Shown here in pieces: positions 1-7,485 of a DNA stretch of 14,411 bases (position 1 is its first letter; each line of letters starts with the position of its first letter). The DNA comes from Candidatus Fermentibacterales bacterium (GTDB lineage: Bacteria; Fermentibacterota; Fermentibacteria; Fermentibacterales; JAFGKQ01): the NCBI GenBank assembly GCA_016928495.1, contig JAFGKQ010000306.1, positions 1-14,411 of the forward strand, given 5' to 3'. A program made the translations under genes and the position numbers. The notes under the pieces are model-generated. The model searched no databases, was not told the DNA's origin, and was given only the letters and a program-made list of their open reading frames with translations.

Positions 1-527
1 AGGGCGGGCTGGAAGAGCAACTGGGATCCCGCATCCACCGGCCAGCCTTCCTCCGGACAGCCCTCCATCGAGTAGACGTGCAGTCTGCCGTCGTTGGTGC
101 CGAAGCAGATCTCAGGCTCGCCGTCGGAATCCAGGTCGGCCGACGTCACCCCGGTGATGATGCCCGCGCCGGCGGACACGGGCCAGCCCGGCGCCTCGCC
201 GCCGTACCTGTCCACCGCGTGGACCGAGCCGCCGTTGTCGGCGAAAACCACGGCGTGCATCCCGCAGTAGGGAAGGTACACGCTCGCGGGTCGCTGCACG
301 ACTCCGGGAGCCGAGGCGAGCGGGAAGCCCGGAAGGGGATCGCCGGAGGAGTCCCAGCCCCCGAGACCGCTCTCGCCTAGGGGGACAAAGACGTCCATCG
401 TTCCCATGCCGTTGGAGGAGAGCAGGGGGGCGCCGCGCGGACTGCCCTGGGCCTGAACCTCCCAGATCGAGGCTGCGAGCGATGAGACCGGCACGAGGTC
501 TAGTGCCGAGCAGAGCAGCAGAACCAA
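1..527 (-). CDS. Secreted FG-GAP / beta-propeller-like repeat protein (3'-truncated by window edge)
   Basis: The minus strand reads open from a TTG at 527-525 to the window edge (175 codons, C-terminus missing). The start is chosen because GGAGG lies 7 nt upstream (539-535), an in-frame TAG sits at 563-561, and no ATG or GTG lies between. The N-terminus is hydrophobic (VLLLCSALDLV, then VSSLAA), so a signal peptide is likely, although its n-region oddly lacks a positive charge. The mature part has alternating blade-like units: GWDSSGDPLPGFPL, then DRYGGEAPGWPV, then SMEGCPEEGWPV. It also has the calcium-loop-like DLDSDGEPEI followed by CFGTNDGRLHVY. This pattern is typical of FG-GAP/VCBS or PQQ-like propellers in secreted or surface proteins. 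The gene is divergent from the envelope operon and has its own good promoter. The specific function is unknown; the family-level call is fairly secure. Confidence 0.8.
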   Translation of the reverse strand, partial: MVLLLCSALDLVPVSSLAASIWEVQAQGSPRGAPLLSSNGMGTMDVFVPLGESGLGGWDSSGDPLPGFPLASAPGVVQRPASVYLPYCGMHAVVFADNGGSVHAVDRYGGEAPGWPVSAGAGIITGVTSADLDSDGEPEICFGTNDGRLHVYSMEGCPEEGWPVDAGSQLLFQPA

Positions 528-534
528 GGGGGAA

Positions 535-539
535 CCTCC
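535..539 (-). promoter_or_regulatory. Shine-Dalgarno sequence fixing a TTG start
   Basis: GGAGG on the minus strand lies 7 nt before TTG 527-525. It is the only strong ribosome binding site between the in-frame stop at 563-561 and the coding region, so it decides the start of the propeller-like gene. Confidence 0.7.
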
Positions 540-557
540 GAAGCGTTGACGGATTTG

Positions 558-587
558 ATACTACGCCGACGGGTTCTCCGAAGTCAA
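558..587 (-). promoter_or_regulatory. Sigma70-type promoter for the propeller-like gene
   Basis: On the minus strand, TTGACT (587-582) is followed after 18 nt by TAGTAT (563-558). The -35 matches 5 of 6 and the -10 matches 4 of 6 consensus positions. Transcription would start near 551, giving a leader of about 25 nt before the TTG start. This is inferred from sequence only. Confidence 0.5.
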
Positions 588-618
588 CCGCAGGAGCCGT
601 TGAGAACGACATTCATGG

Positions 619-647
619 TTGACTGAGACTCCGGCCGCGGGAATAGT
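619..647 (+). promoter_or_regulatory. Sigma70-type promoter for the envelope-machine operon
   Basis: TTGACT (619-624) is followed after 17 nt by AATAGT (642-647), matching 5 of 6 and 4 of 6 consensus positions. It would give a leader of roughly 80 nt before the ATG at 733. It is the best candidate in the 205-nt divergent spacer and carries the same -35 hexamer as the opposing promoter at 582-587. Confidence 0.45.
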
Positions 648-732
648 CCATGCAACCGCCGTGTAGTGCTGACGGCGGAACGGGCTACATGGGTTTCGAG
701 CTCACCGGGCCGCTACCGAAGGAGCTGTGAGC

Positions 733-1683
733 ATGCGAACATTTGTATCCTCCACACTGCTCGCTGTCACCACTGGGCTCTTCTCCGCGGCCGGGACCCG
801 TGCCGGGTCCCTCCCCTTCGCGCGCTCCGGCGTCCTCGACTCGCCCGATGCCTACATCCTCAGGCACACGGAAGTTGAGATGGAACTCTCCGCAGCCGCC
901 TACACGGTCGCGGACACCAGCGGCGGCAGTGACAGCGAGTTCGCCCTTACCGGCCACATCGACATCGGTCTGTTCGACTACGGGCAGATAGGCGTCTCCT
1001 ATCTCGCCGACGGAGGCATCTCCGGAAGCGTCAAGCTGTCCGTGATCAGGGAGAGCGTCACGGTCCCCGCCTTCGCGGTGGGTCTCGAGAACATCACGGG
1101 AGAGAAGTACATCGAGCACTTCAAGCAGCCCGACGGCAGCTTCTACCCCTACGATCACCAGCAGAACTGGTCCGCCTACGGAGTGGTCTCGAAGGACTTC
1201 AGGTACCTGATCGGCGTTCCCGTCACACTGAGCGTGGGCATAGGTCTCGGCAGGTTCGTCGGGGTCATCGACAACGGTTCTCTGGGGATAGGAAGCAGGC
1301 TGGCGCACGGTGCCTTCGCCTCGCTTGTCTACGAGCCAGGCGAGCGCTTCGACATCATCCTGGAGGAGGACGGGCGGGACTTCAACCTCGGGCTCCGGTA
1401 CGAGGTGAGCCCCCTGTTCACCGTGGAGATCGCCTGGGCCGAGTTCGAGAAGACTCTCTTCCCCGCCGAGACCCACAACCCCGCTGACATAATGCAGAAC
1501 TCCAAGTTCTCGTTCGGCCTCTACTCCCGCTTCGGGCCCCTCTTCGGAGCGAGAAGGCTCGAGCTGGAGCGTGAGCAGCAGAGGATCCAGCGGGCCAGGG
1601 CCAGGCTGAGGGAGCTGGAGGAGAGGCGGCGGGCCGCCGAGGAAGAGCTGCAGAGACTGATGGAGCTCCTGGAGAGCGATTGA
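733..1683 (+). CDS. Outer-membrane-type beta-barrel protein with C-terminal coiled coil
   Basis: The gene encodes 316 residues. ATG 733 is preferred over GTG 727 because GGAG (721-724) is 8 nt from the ATG but only 2 nt from the GTG. Residues 1-24 form a signal peptide (RTFVSSTLLAVTTGLF, cleavage near TRA-GS). Residues 45 to about 270 show alternating polar/hydrophobic strands with Gly and aromatic residues (HIDIGLFDYGQIGVSYLADGG, FNLGLRYEVSPLFTVEIAWAEF), as in YjbH-like or other outer-membrane barrels. The last ~42 residues (275-316) are a charged amphipathic helix rich in Glu, Arg and Leu (REQQRIQRARARLRELEERR), predicted to be a periplasmic coiled coil. The barrel therefore does not end in the usual C-terminal aromatic strand. 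It is the first gene of the operon, and the next start overlaps its stop. Barrel identity is inferred; no exact family is recognised. Confidence 0.78.
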   Translation: MRTFVSSTLLAVTTGLFSAAGTRAGSLPFARSGVLDSPDAYILRHTEVEMELSAAAYTVADTSGGSDSEFALTGHIDIGLFDYGQIGVSYLADGGISGSVKLSVIRESVTVPAFAVGLENITGEKYIEHFKQPDGSFYPYDHQQNWSAYGVVSKDFRYLIGVPVTLSVGIGLGRFVGVIDNGSLGIGSRLAHGAFASLVYEPGERFDIILEEDGRDFNLGLRYEVSPLFTVEIAWAEFEKTLFPAETHNPADIMQNSKFSFGLYSRFGPLFGARRLELEREQQRIQRARARLRELEERRRAAEEELQRLMELLESD

Positions 1684-4600
1684 CGGGAGGCGTGTTGGGC
1701 AGGCTTCTTGTCCCCCTTCTGCTTGCCGTCGCCCTCCTGTTCCCGGTCAGCGGGGACGACGGGGACGACCTGGAGCTCGACGGGCTCATACGGGCTGCCC
1801 AGGAGGAGCTGGCAGCTCTCGAGGAGCAGATATCCAGGGAGGAATCCAGGATCGCCCGCCTGGAAACCCAGCTCGTCGAGCTGCGTCAGCTACAGGCGAT
1901 AAGATCCAGCGCCAGCAGCGCGTTCAGGCTCGGCGAGGAGCTCTACGAGAGCGGGTCCATCGTCTGGGCCAGAGACGCCTTCGAGGCGGTCATCGAGAAC
2001 TTCCCCGAGTCCGACTTCTGCGTTCAGGCTCTCTTCCGCCTGGAGCTGATCTGCTTCGAGCTACAGGACTTCGAGCAGTCTCTAGCCTACTTCGGTGAGC
2101 TCAGGCAGAGGGACCCCGTCTTCGAGCACATGGACCTTGCCCTGATCACGGCCGCCCTCAGCAACTACAGCACCGGCGAGTTCCCCGAGTGCAGGCGCCT
2201 CCTGGGCGACATCTCACCGACGGGTCGCTTCGATGTGCTTGCCGACTACCTGACGGCAGTCGCCTTCGTCGAGGAGGGGCAGGTCGATGCCGCCAGGGAA
2301 ACCCTCGAGAACATCCTGAGCAGGGCCGGGACTCACAGGGAGGAAGCGGCCCTGGCCGACAGGGCCAGGATAGCCCTTGCAGAGATCATGGTGGACGAAG
2401 AGAGCTTCGAGGAAGCGCTCGACCAGTACGACCGGATCTCGCCCTTCAGTCCCTACTACGACATAGGGATGCTGGGCAAGGTGTGGGTCCTCATGAGGCA
2501 GGAGGAGTACCAGAGCGCCTACAACCTCGCGGAGCGCGTGCTCAGGGAGGTGCCCTCTACGGAGCTGCGCAACGAGTTCGATCTGGCCATGGCGAACTGC
2601 GCCCTGGGCGCCGAGGACCTGGACGTGGCGATAGCCCGTTACCGGCAGCTCATGAACGAGCACCGGCAGTCCGTGGGCATGCAGGAGCTGTTCCTGAGCG
2701 GCTCTTCCACCGAGGAGCAGTACGAGGAAGAGAGGGAGCGGCTGGAGAGGATAAGGCTCGGGCTGGCCGAGCTCAAGGCCGAGGCCTACTCCAGGGGCGA
2801 CCTCGAGGCCGTCGAGATGATCGAGCGGGAGGAGGAGGCGATAAGGCAGCTCTTCGTGAGCATCTCCGCCATGGAGGCGGAGATGTCCCTTCCCGTCGAG
2901 GAGATGAGCACGGAGAGCATGATCAGGGAGCTGAACAGGCTCATAAGCGTGAACAGGGACCAGACGGAGGCCCTCGCGATTTCCGTAGACGAGGTGGAGA
3001 GGCTGGCCTCGTCATCGGGCAACGCCGCCCAGCTCCGGGAGATCGGCGATCTCGAGGAAGAGGTGGACAGGATCAGGCTGGCCCTGCAGGACCTCGCCTC
3101 CAAGTTCGAGACCGGGCTCACGCAGAGCCACGAGTGGCTGCAGGAGACGCAGTACGGCATCGCGATAGCGACCTACATGGAGAGGGAGCTCCGGAGGGAC
3201 TCGCTGAACTACCTCGGCTACCTCTACCAGGACCAGATAAGACTGGCGGAGGGGCAGGACGATTCCATCGCCGTGCGCAACCTCCAGGCCGAGAGACAGC
3301 GGAGGACCACGGCTCTGCAGCAGAGGATCGACGCTTCCGCCATCGAGTGCGCCGAGCTTCTTGAGGAGTACCTGGCGAGCTTCCCCGAGAGCCGCTTCAC
3401 CGCAGACATCCTGGTCAGGCTGGCGCAGCTCTACTACGACATAGACAAGGCAGCCTACCTGGACATGATCGCCTCCAGCACCGGCGAGACCTTCGTCCCG
3501 GAGGACTACACAAGGTCGGTGGAGCTCTACCAGCGCGTGCTCGACAACTACCCCGGGAGCGATGTGGAGGACGTTGCCCTCTACTCCCTGGGCTACTGCC
3601 TCCAGAAGATGGGCGACCCTGCCGGCGCCGTTGCCAACTACAGGCGGCTCCTCGCGCAGTACCCCCAGAGCGCTCTCGCCGCGGAGACCAACATACGCGC
3701 GGGGGACTTCTACTTCGAGAGCTTCGAGTTCGACAGCGCCGAGGTCTACTACACGAACATCCTCGATCACCCCGGAGCGGATCCCGACCTCTACCAGCTC
3801 GGGATCTACAAGCTGGGCTGGACCTACTACCTCCTGAACGACTACAAGAAGTCGGTGGCGGTCTTTGCCTACCTCATCCGGGACAGCCAGAGGATGGAGG
3901 AGCTGGGAGTCGCGAGCCGCAGCGGAGCCATGGTGAACGAGGCGATGGAGTACATGGCTCACGACTTCATGGAGCAGGGGCAGCAGGCTCCGGTCAGCCT
4001 CGCGACCAGGTTCCTGGACAGGTTCGGGGACGAAGATGTCGGCTACGAGGTCCTCTCGCAGATGGGCGTCTTCTATCAGGAGCAGGGCTACTGGGTGGAG
4101 GCGATCGGCTCGTTCGAGGCGCTGCTCGACAGGTATCCGAATGCCGGGCAGGCTCCCTACCTCCAGGCCAGGATCGCGCTGTGCTACGAGGGCGCCGGAG
4201 ATCTGGAGATGGCCAACCAGGCCAGGGAGGAGCTCATCGAGAACTACTCCTACGACAGCGAGTGGGCCTCTCTGGTCGGCCAGGAAGTGGCCACCGCCGC
4301 GATCGACTCCCTGCGCGGCCAGACCCTCAGACAGGCCGTCCTCTACTACCATCAGCAGGCTGTTGCCCTGAAGGACGAGGACCCCAGCCGGAGCAGGCAG
4401 TACTGGAGGGGGCTGGCCGAGAGGGCCGGGACCTATCTGCAGGAGTACCCGGACTCGAGGGAGGCGCACGAGTTCAGGTTCATTCTCGGTGACGCCTACT
4501 ACAGCCTCGGAGACTACGTCGAGGCAGGCGACTCCTACATGGCCGTCGCGACGGACAGCACCTCCATGCAGAACCAGGAGAACGCGCTGAACAACGCCTG

Positions 4601-6101
4601 CGCATCCTACTTCAGCGCTTATACGGACGTCCAGGGAATCGACAGCACTCTGGTGAGGGGGAAGCTCGAAGCAGCGCTCGCCCTCTACGTGGATCTCTAC
4701 CCGGAGGGCGAGAACGTCCAGCTGTTCCTCTACAATCTGGCCGGCTACTCCTACGACGCCGATGATTTCGCGACTGCCAGGACCTACTACCGGATGATCT
4801 ACGACGACTACCCGAGCTCCGAGTACGTCGCGCGATCCGCCAGGATGATCGCTGCCGCGTACGAGCTCGACGAGATGTACGGGGAGGCCGAGACCTGGTA
4901 CGAGCGGGCCGCGGCCGCGGCCCGCAGGACCGGCGAGGACCTGGGGGAGGACTTCGAGCTTCTCGCGGCCAGCGCGGCCTACAGGGATGCCGAGTCCCTC
5001 GCCCAGAGCGAGGACGTGGTCTCACTGCTGACCGCAGCGGCGAGGTTCGAGGAGTCCGCGAGGGCCCATGCCGGGTCCGCGATTGCTCCCGTTGCGCTCT
5101 ACGACGCGGGCGAGACCTACGCGAAGGCCGGGGACCTCGAGAACTCCGTGAGGTGTTTCCGTGACCTGTCCAGGGTCTACCCCGAGAACGAGCTCGCCCC
5201 GAGAGGGCTGCTTCGTGCCGCTGTGCTTGCCTACGAAGCGGCTGACTACGTGATGGCAGGCAACATGTTCCTGGAGGCCCACAGCCTCTATCCCGAGTCG
5301 CCGGAGCTGTCCGGCGCGCTCTACAACGCCGCGCTGTCCTTCGAGGAGGCAGGCCGGACTGACCTGGCCGTGCAGGTCTATGACCGGATAGTGGCTGAGC
5401 GGACCGGCAGCGCACAGGTCATGGTGGAGATAGCCGGCAAGTACGGTGAGTACCTCTACGAGCACGGCCTGAGGACGGAAGCCTCGGAGATGTTCCGGCT
5501 CACGATCGAGGTCTACGACATGTACAGGGCCGGCGAGGTCTACTACCCCGGCATGGCAGCGTTCAGGCTGGGTGAGCAGGCCTTCGAGAGCTACAGGTCG
5601 GTGACCGCGACGGTCGGGACTGCCGCTCAGAAGACCCAGCTGATGCAGGAGACCGAATCCTGGTACACCAAGACCCTGAACTACTGGCACGAGACCTGGT
5701 TCATGGCTGCCTGCGTCAGAGCCGGCGAGCTGTACGAGGACTTCGCCAACTCGATCGGGTTCATGGATCCGCCGGCCGACCTGGTCGCGATAGGACCCGA
5801 TGCCGTGGATGCCTTCTACGCCGAGCTCTATCCCGTCATGGAGCAGTACCTGGGCAAGGCCCTCACGGTGTACCAGTTGGCTGTCGAGAAGGCGATCTCG
5901 GCCGGGATCATGAACGCATGGGTGATCAGGGCCGCCGACCATCTCGAGCTGATGATGCCGGGAGCGGTCCAGCAGATGGGCGGGCTGCCCGGATACGGAC
6001 CCGCGCCCGAGGAGGCTGGACAGGTCGAAGAGGAAGGCGTAGACTCCTCTGAGTCAGGCGATCTCGGCACGGATGCCGGCTCCGGGACGGGGTCGGAATG
6101 A
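1680..6101 (+). CDS. Giant periplasmic TPR protein (YbgF/BamD/AgmK-like repeats)
   Basis: The gene encodes 1473 residues with a signal peptide (GRLLVPLLLAVALLFPVSG). The start is uncertain: TTG 1680 overlaps the previous stop and has GGAG 5 nt upstream; GTG 1692 and TTG 1695 lie just after GGGAGG (1685-1690). All keep the signal peptide. Residues about 30-66 form a coiled coil (AAQEELAALEEQISREESRI), as at the N-terminus of YbgF/CpoB. TPR units follow at about 70-322 and 535-1350, with BamD/YbgF-type spacing (EVIENFPESD-like, YRRLLAQYPQSALAAE, YYRMIYDDYPSSEYVARSA). A second, long coiled-coil/helical segment interrupts them at about 324-482. The tail (about 1437-1473) is acidic and rich in Gly/Ser. 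It is probably a protein-protein scaffold in the periplasm that links the outer-membrane barrel to the inner-membrane motor encoded downstream. Very large TPR proteins also accompany Agl/Glt gliding motors. The exact partner is unknown. Confidence 0.88.
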   Translation: MTGGVLGRLLVPLLLAVALLFPVSGDDGDDLELDGLIRAAQEELAALEEQISREESRIARLETQLVELRQLQAIRSSASSAFRLGEELYESGSIVWARDAFEAVIENFPESDFCVQALFRLELICFELQDFEQSLAYFGELRQRDPVFEHMDLALITAALSNYSTGEFPECRRLLGDISPTGRFDVLADYLTAVAFVEEGQVDAARETLENILSRAGTHREEAALADRARIALAEIMVDEESFEEALDQYDRISPFSPYYDIGMLGKVWVLMRQEEYQSAYNLAERVLREVPSTELRNEFDLAMANCALGAEDLDVAIARYRQLMNEHRQSVGMQELFLSGSSTEEQYEEERERLERIRLGLAELKAEAYSRGDLEAVEMIEREEEAIRQLFVSISAMEAEMSLPVEEMSTESMIRELNRLISVNRDQTEALAISVDEVERLASSSGNAAQLREIGDLEEEVDRIRLALQDLASKFETGLTQSHEWLQETQYGIAIATYMERELRRDSLNYLGYLYQDQIRLAEGQDDSIAVRNLQAERQRRTTALQQRIDASAIECAELLEEYLASFPESRFTADILVRLAQLYYDIDKAAYLDMIASSTGETFVPEDYTRSVELYQRVLDNYPGSDVEDVALYSLGYCLQKMGDPAGAVANYRRLLAQYPQSALAAETNIRAGDFYFESFEFDSAEVYYTNILDHPGADPDLYQLGIYKLGWTYYLLNDYKKSVAVFAYLIRDSQRMEELGVASRSGAMVNEAMEYMAHDFMEQGQQAPVSLATRFLDRFGDEDVGYEVLSQMGVFYQEQGYWVEAIGSFEALLDRYPNAGQAPYLQARIALCYEGAGDLEMANQAREELIENYSYDSEWASLVGQEVATAAIDSLRGQTLRQAVLYYHQQAVALKDEDPSRSRQYWRGLAERAGTYLQEYPDSREAHEFRFILGDAYYSLGDYVEAGDSYMAVATDSTSMQNQENALNNACASYFSAYTDVQGIDSTLVRGKLEAALALYVDLYPEGENVQLFLYNLAGYSYDADDFATARTYYRMIYDDYPSSEYVARSARMIAAAYELDEMYGEAETWYERAAAAARRTGEDLGEDFELLAASAAYRDAESLAQSEDVVSLLTAAARFEESARAHAGSAIAPVALYDAGETYAKAGDLENSVRCFRDLSRVYPENELAPRGLLRAAVLAYEAADYVMAGNMFLEAHSLYPESPELSGALYNAALSFEEAGRTDLAVQVYDRIVAERTGSAQVMVEIAGKYGEYLYEHGLRTEASEMFRLTIEVYDMYRAGEVYYPGMAAFRLGEQAFESYRSVTATVGTAAQKTQLMQETESWYTKTLNYWHETWFMAACVRAGELYEDFANSIGFMDPPADLVAIGPDAVDAFYAELYPVMEQYLGKALTVYQLAVEKAISAGIMNAWVIRAADHLELMMPGAVQQMGGLPGYGPAPEEAGQVEEEGVDSSESGDLGTDAGSGTGSE

Positions 6102-6553
6102 CCCGCCTGCCGAACGCAGGCTTCAGGGCCCGGGTCGCCGCGGCCCTGGTGCCGGTCCTCCTCTGCTCGATCGCCTTCGCTCAGGCCCGGATAGAGCAAG
6201 GCAGGCTCATACTCGAGGAGATCACGATCAGGGGTGAGTTGCGGACGCCTCAGGCCCTCTTCATCATCATGAAGAGCACTCCCAACCTGAGCAACGTGCT
6301 GCTCGAGAGGAGCTTCCTCGAGGACGTGGTGAGGCCGATCTATCCCGATGCCTTCGGAGAGGACCCCATGTTCTCGAGCGGGGAGCCGCGGATAGTGCTT
6401 CCCTGGTGGCTGCGCTACGGCACTGTGGCCGCCTTCGGGGGGCTCTCCGTGTATGGCTATACGTCGGGGAGCGACGAGGAGAGCCTTGCCTTCGGAGTGA
6501 TCGCCGGGCTCGGTCTCGTAGGGAATCTGATACTCGATCTGGTCGGGGACTGA
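6098..6553 (+). CDS. Exported 151-residue protein of unknown function, motor-operon component
   Basis: The ATG overlaps the preceding stop as ATGA, so translation is probably coupled to that of the TPR gene. Residues 1-28 are a signal peptide with a basic n-region (MTRLPNAGFRARV) and cleavage near AFA-QA. The mature N-terminal half contains LILEEITIRGELRTPQALFI followed by ERSFLEDVVRP, a compact motif (ITIRGELRxPQ, then LLERSFL) that looks like a conserved family signature rather than random sequence. The C-terminal third has two hydrophobic Gly-rich helices (about 105-121 and 129-148), which may sit in a membrane. I do not recognise a named family. Its position directly before the TolQ-like gene suggests a periplasmic or membrane adaptor of the same complex. 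Confidence 0.75.
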   Translation: MTRLPNAGFRARVAAALVPVLLCSIAFAQARIEQGRLILEEITIRGELRTPQALFIIMKSTPNLSNVLLERSFLEDVVRPIYPDAFGEDPMFSSGEPRIVLPWWLRYGTVAAFGGLSVYGYTSGSDEESLAFGVIAGLGLVGNLILDLVGD

Positions 6554-6593
6554 GAACCCGCTTGCGCTCTGCTGAGAGAGGAGATGGAACCTG

Positions 6594-7484
6594 ATGCGTC
6601 GTCTAGTCTTTCCCGTGCTCACTGTCGTGGCGGCCACGATCCTGGCCGGAATGGTCCTTGCCCAGCCGCCCGAGGGTGATGTCCCGGCTGACTCCCTCCT
6701 CGCTGACTCTCTTCGAGCCGACTCGCTGAGGGCTGACTCCATCGCGGCCGTTCAGCGGGCGGATTCCATCCGCGCCGATTCCATAGCATCCCTGGAGGCC
6801 GCCAGGGCCGATTCCATCGCTGCCGCGCTGGAAGCCGAGGCGAGCAGAGGCTTCTTCGCGAAGGCGGCGGACTTCTTCCGCAAGGGTGGTCCCGCGATGT
6901 GGGCCATCCTGCTCTTCCTGACCGCCGGCCTTGCCATATTCATCGAGCGGTTCATCTTCCTCTTCTTCGTAGCCAATCTCCATCCCGAGAGCTTCATGGC
7001 GAGGATTGCGGATCTGGTCCGCAGGGGCAGCATCGAGGGGGCCATTGCCGCGGCCTCGAGCAAGGACGCTCCGCTGGCCAGGGTAATAGAGGCTGCGCTG
7101 CGGAACTACCGCGGCACGGCCCGGGACATCCAGAACGCGGTGGACGAGATGGCGCTTGCGGAGCTCCCGCGGCTGAACGCCAGGACAGGGTATCTCGCCA
7201 TGCTTGCCAACGTCTCGACGATGGTCGGCCTGCTAGGCACGATCTTCGGACTGATCACAGCGTTCTCCGCCGTTGCCGCAGCTGACCCCGAGACAAGGAG
7301 CACCCTGCTCGCGAACGGCATCTCCCAGGCGATGAACACGACCGCGTTCGGCCTGATGTCGGCCATTCCCCAGCTCATCGCCTACTCGTTCCTCACTTCC
7401 AAGGCAGACAGGCTGATAGACGACATAGACCGGTACTCCGTCATGGTCATGAACATGCTGGCACAGGCGAGGAAGGAAGACTGA
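6594..7484 (+). CDS. MotA/TolQ/ExbB-family proton-channel protein with N-terminal ADS-repeat extension
   Basis: The gene encodes 296 residues; AGGAG at 6579-6583 precedes the ATG by 10 nt. Residues 1-23 are a cleavable-type signal peptide (ending VLAQ). Residues 32-75 are an unusual periplasmic low-complexity stretch with seven copies of ADSL/ADSI. The TolQ/ExbB domain follows: TM1 about 102-126 (WAILLFLTAGLAIFIERF), a cytoplasmic helical region, TM2 with the signature MVGLLGTIFGLITAF (Thr216), and TM3 with NTTAFGLMSAIPQLIAYSF (Thr249/250). These threonines and the GLLGT and AIP motifs line the ion path in the family. Members form a pentameric inner-membrane stator around a TolR/ExbD dimer and use the proton-motive force. 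The two following genes supply the TolR/ExbD partners, so assignment to this motor is strong. Whether it is a TolQ, ExbB or AglR orthologue cannot be settled here. Confidence 0.93.
   Translation: MRRLVFPVLTVVAATILAGMVLAQPPEGDVPADSLLADSLRADSLRADSIAAVQRADSIRADSIASLEAARADSIAAALEAEASRGFFAKAADFFRKGGPAMWAILLFLTAGLAIFIERFIFLFFVANLHPESFMARIADLVRRGSIEGAIAAASSKDAPLARVIEAALRNYRGTARDIQNAVDEMALAELPRLNARTGYLAMLANVSTMVGLLGTIFGLITAFSAVAAADPETRSTLLANGISQAMNTTAFGLMSAIPQLIAYSFLTSKADRLIDDIDRYSVMVMNMLAQARKED
6687..6818 (+). repeat. ADS(L/I) short repeat encoded in the TolQ-like gene
   Basis: Codons 32-75 carry seven ADSL/ADSI tetrapeptides, mostly with a five-residue period (PADSL LADSL RADSL RADSI, then RADSI RADSI and RADSI). 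At DNA level the unit gc-(c/t)-gac/gat-tcc/tct recurs with synonymous changes, so the repeat appears to be kept at protein level and is not a fresh tandem duplication. Confidence 0.8.
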
Positions 7485-7485
7485 G

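Noticed and set aside
112-612. ATG-started minus-strand frame overlapping the propeller-like gene
   Set aside because: Its product is Arg-rich nonsense, whereas the frame shifted by one gives the clear propeller-like repeats behind a good promoter and SD.
727-735. GTG 727 as start of the barrel gene
   Set aside because: The SD GGAG ends at 724, only 2 nt away; ATG 733 has a normal 8-nt spacing and a good signal peptide.
3012-4469. Open minus-strand frame of 485 codons within the TPR gene
   Set aside because: The plus strand encodes continuous TPR repeats here; the antisense product has no signal, motif or ribosome binding site that would support it.
6687-6818. CRISPR-like or recent tandem DNA repeat
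   Set aside because: The units are 15 nt, in frame, varied at synonymous positions and lack spacers; this is a protein-level repeat.
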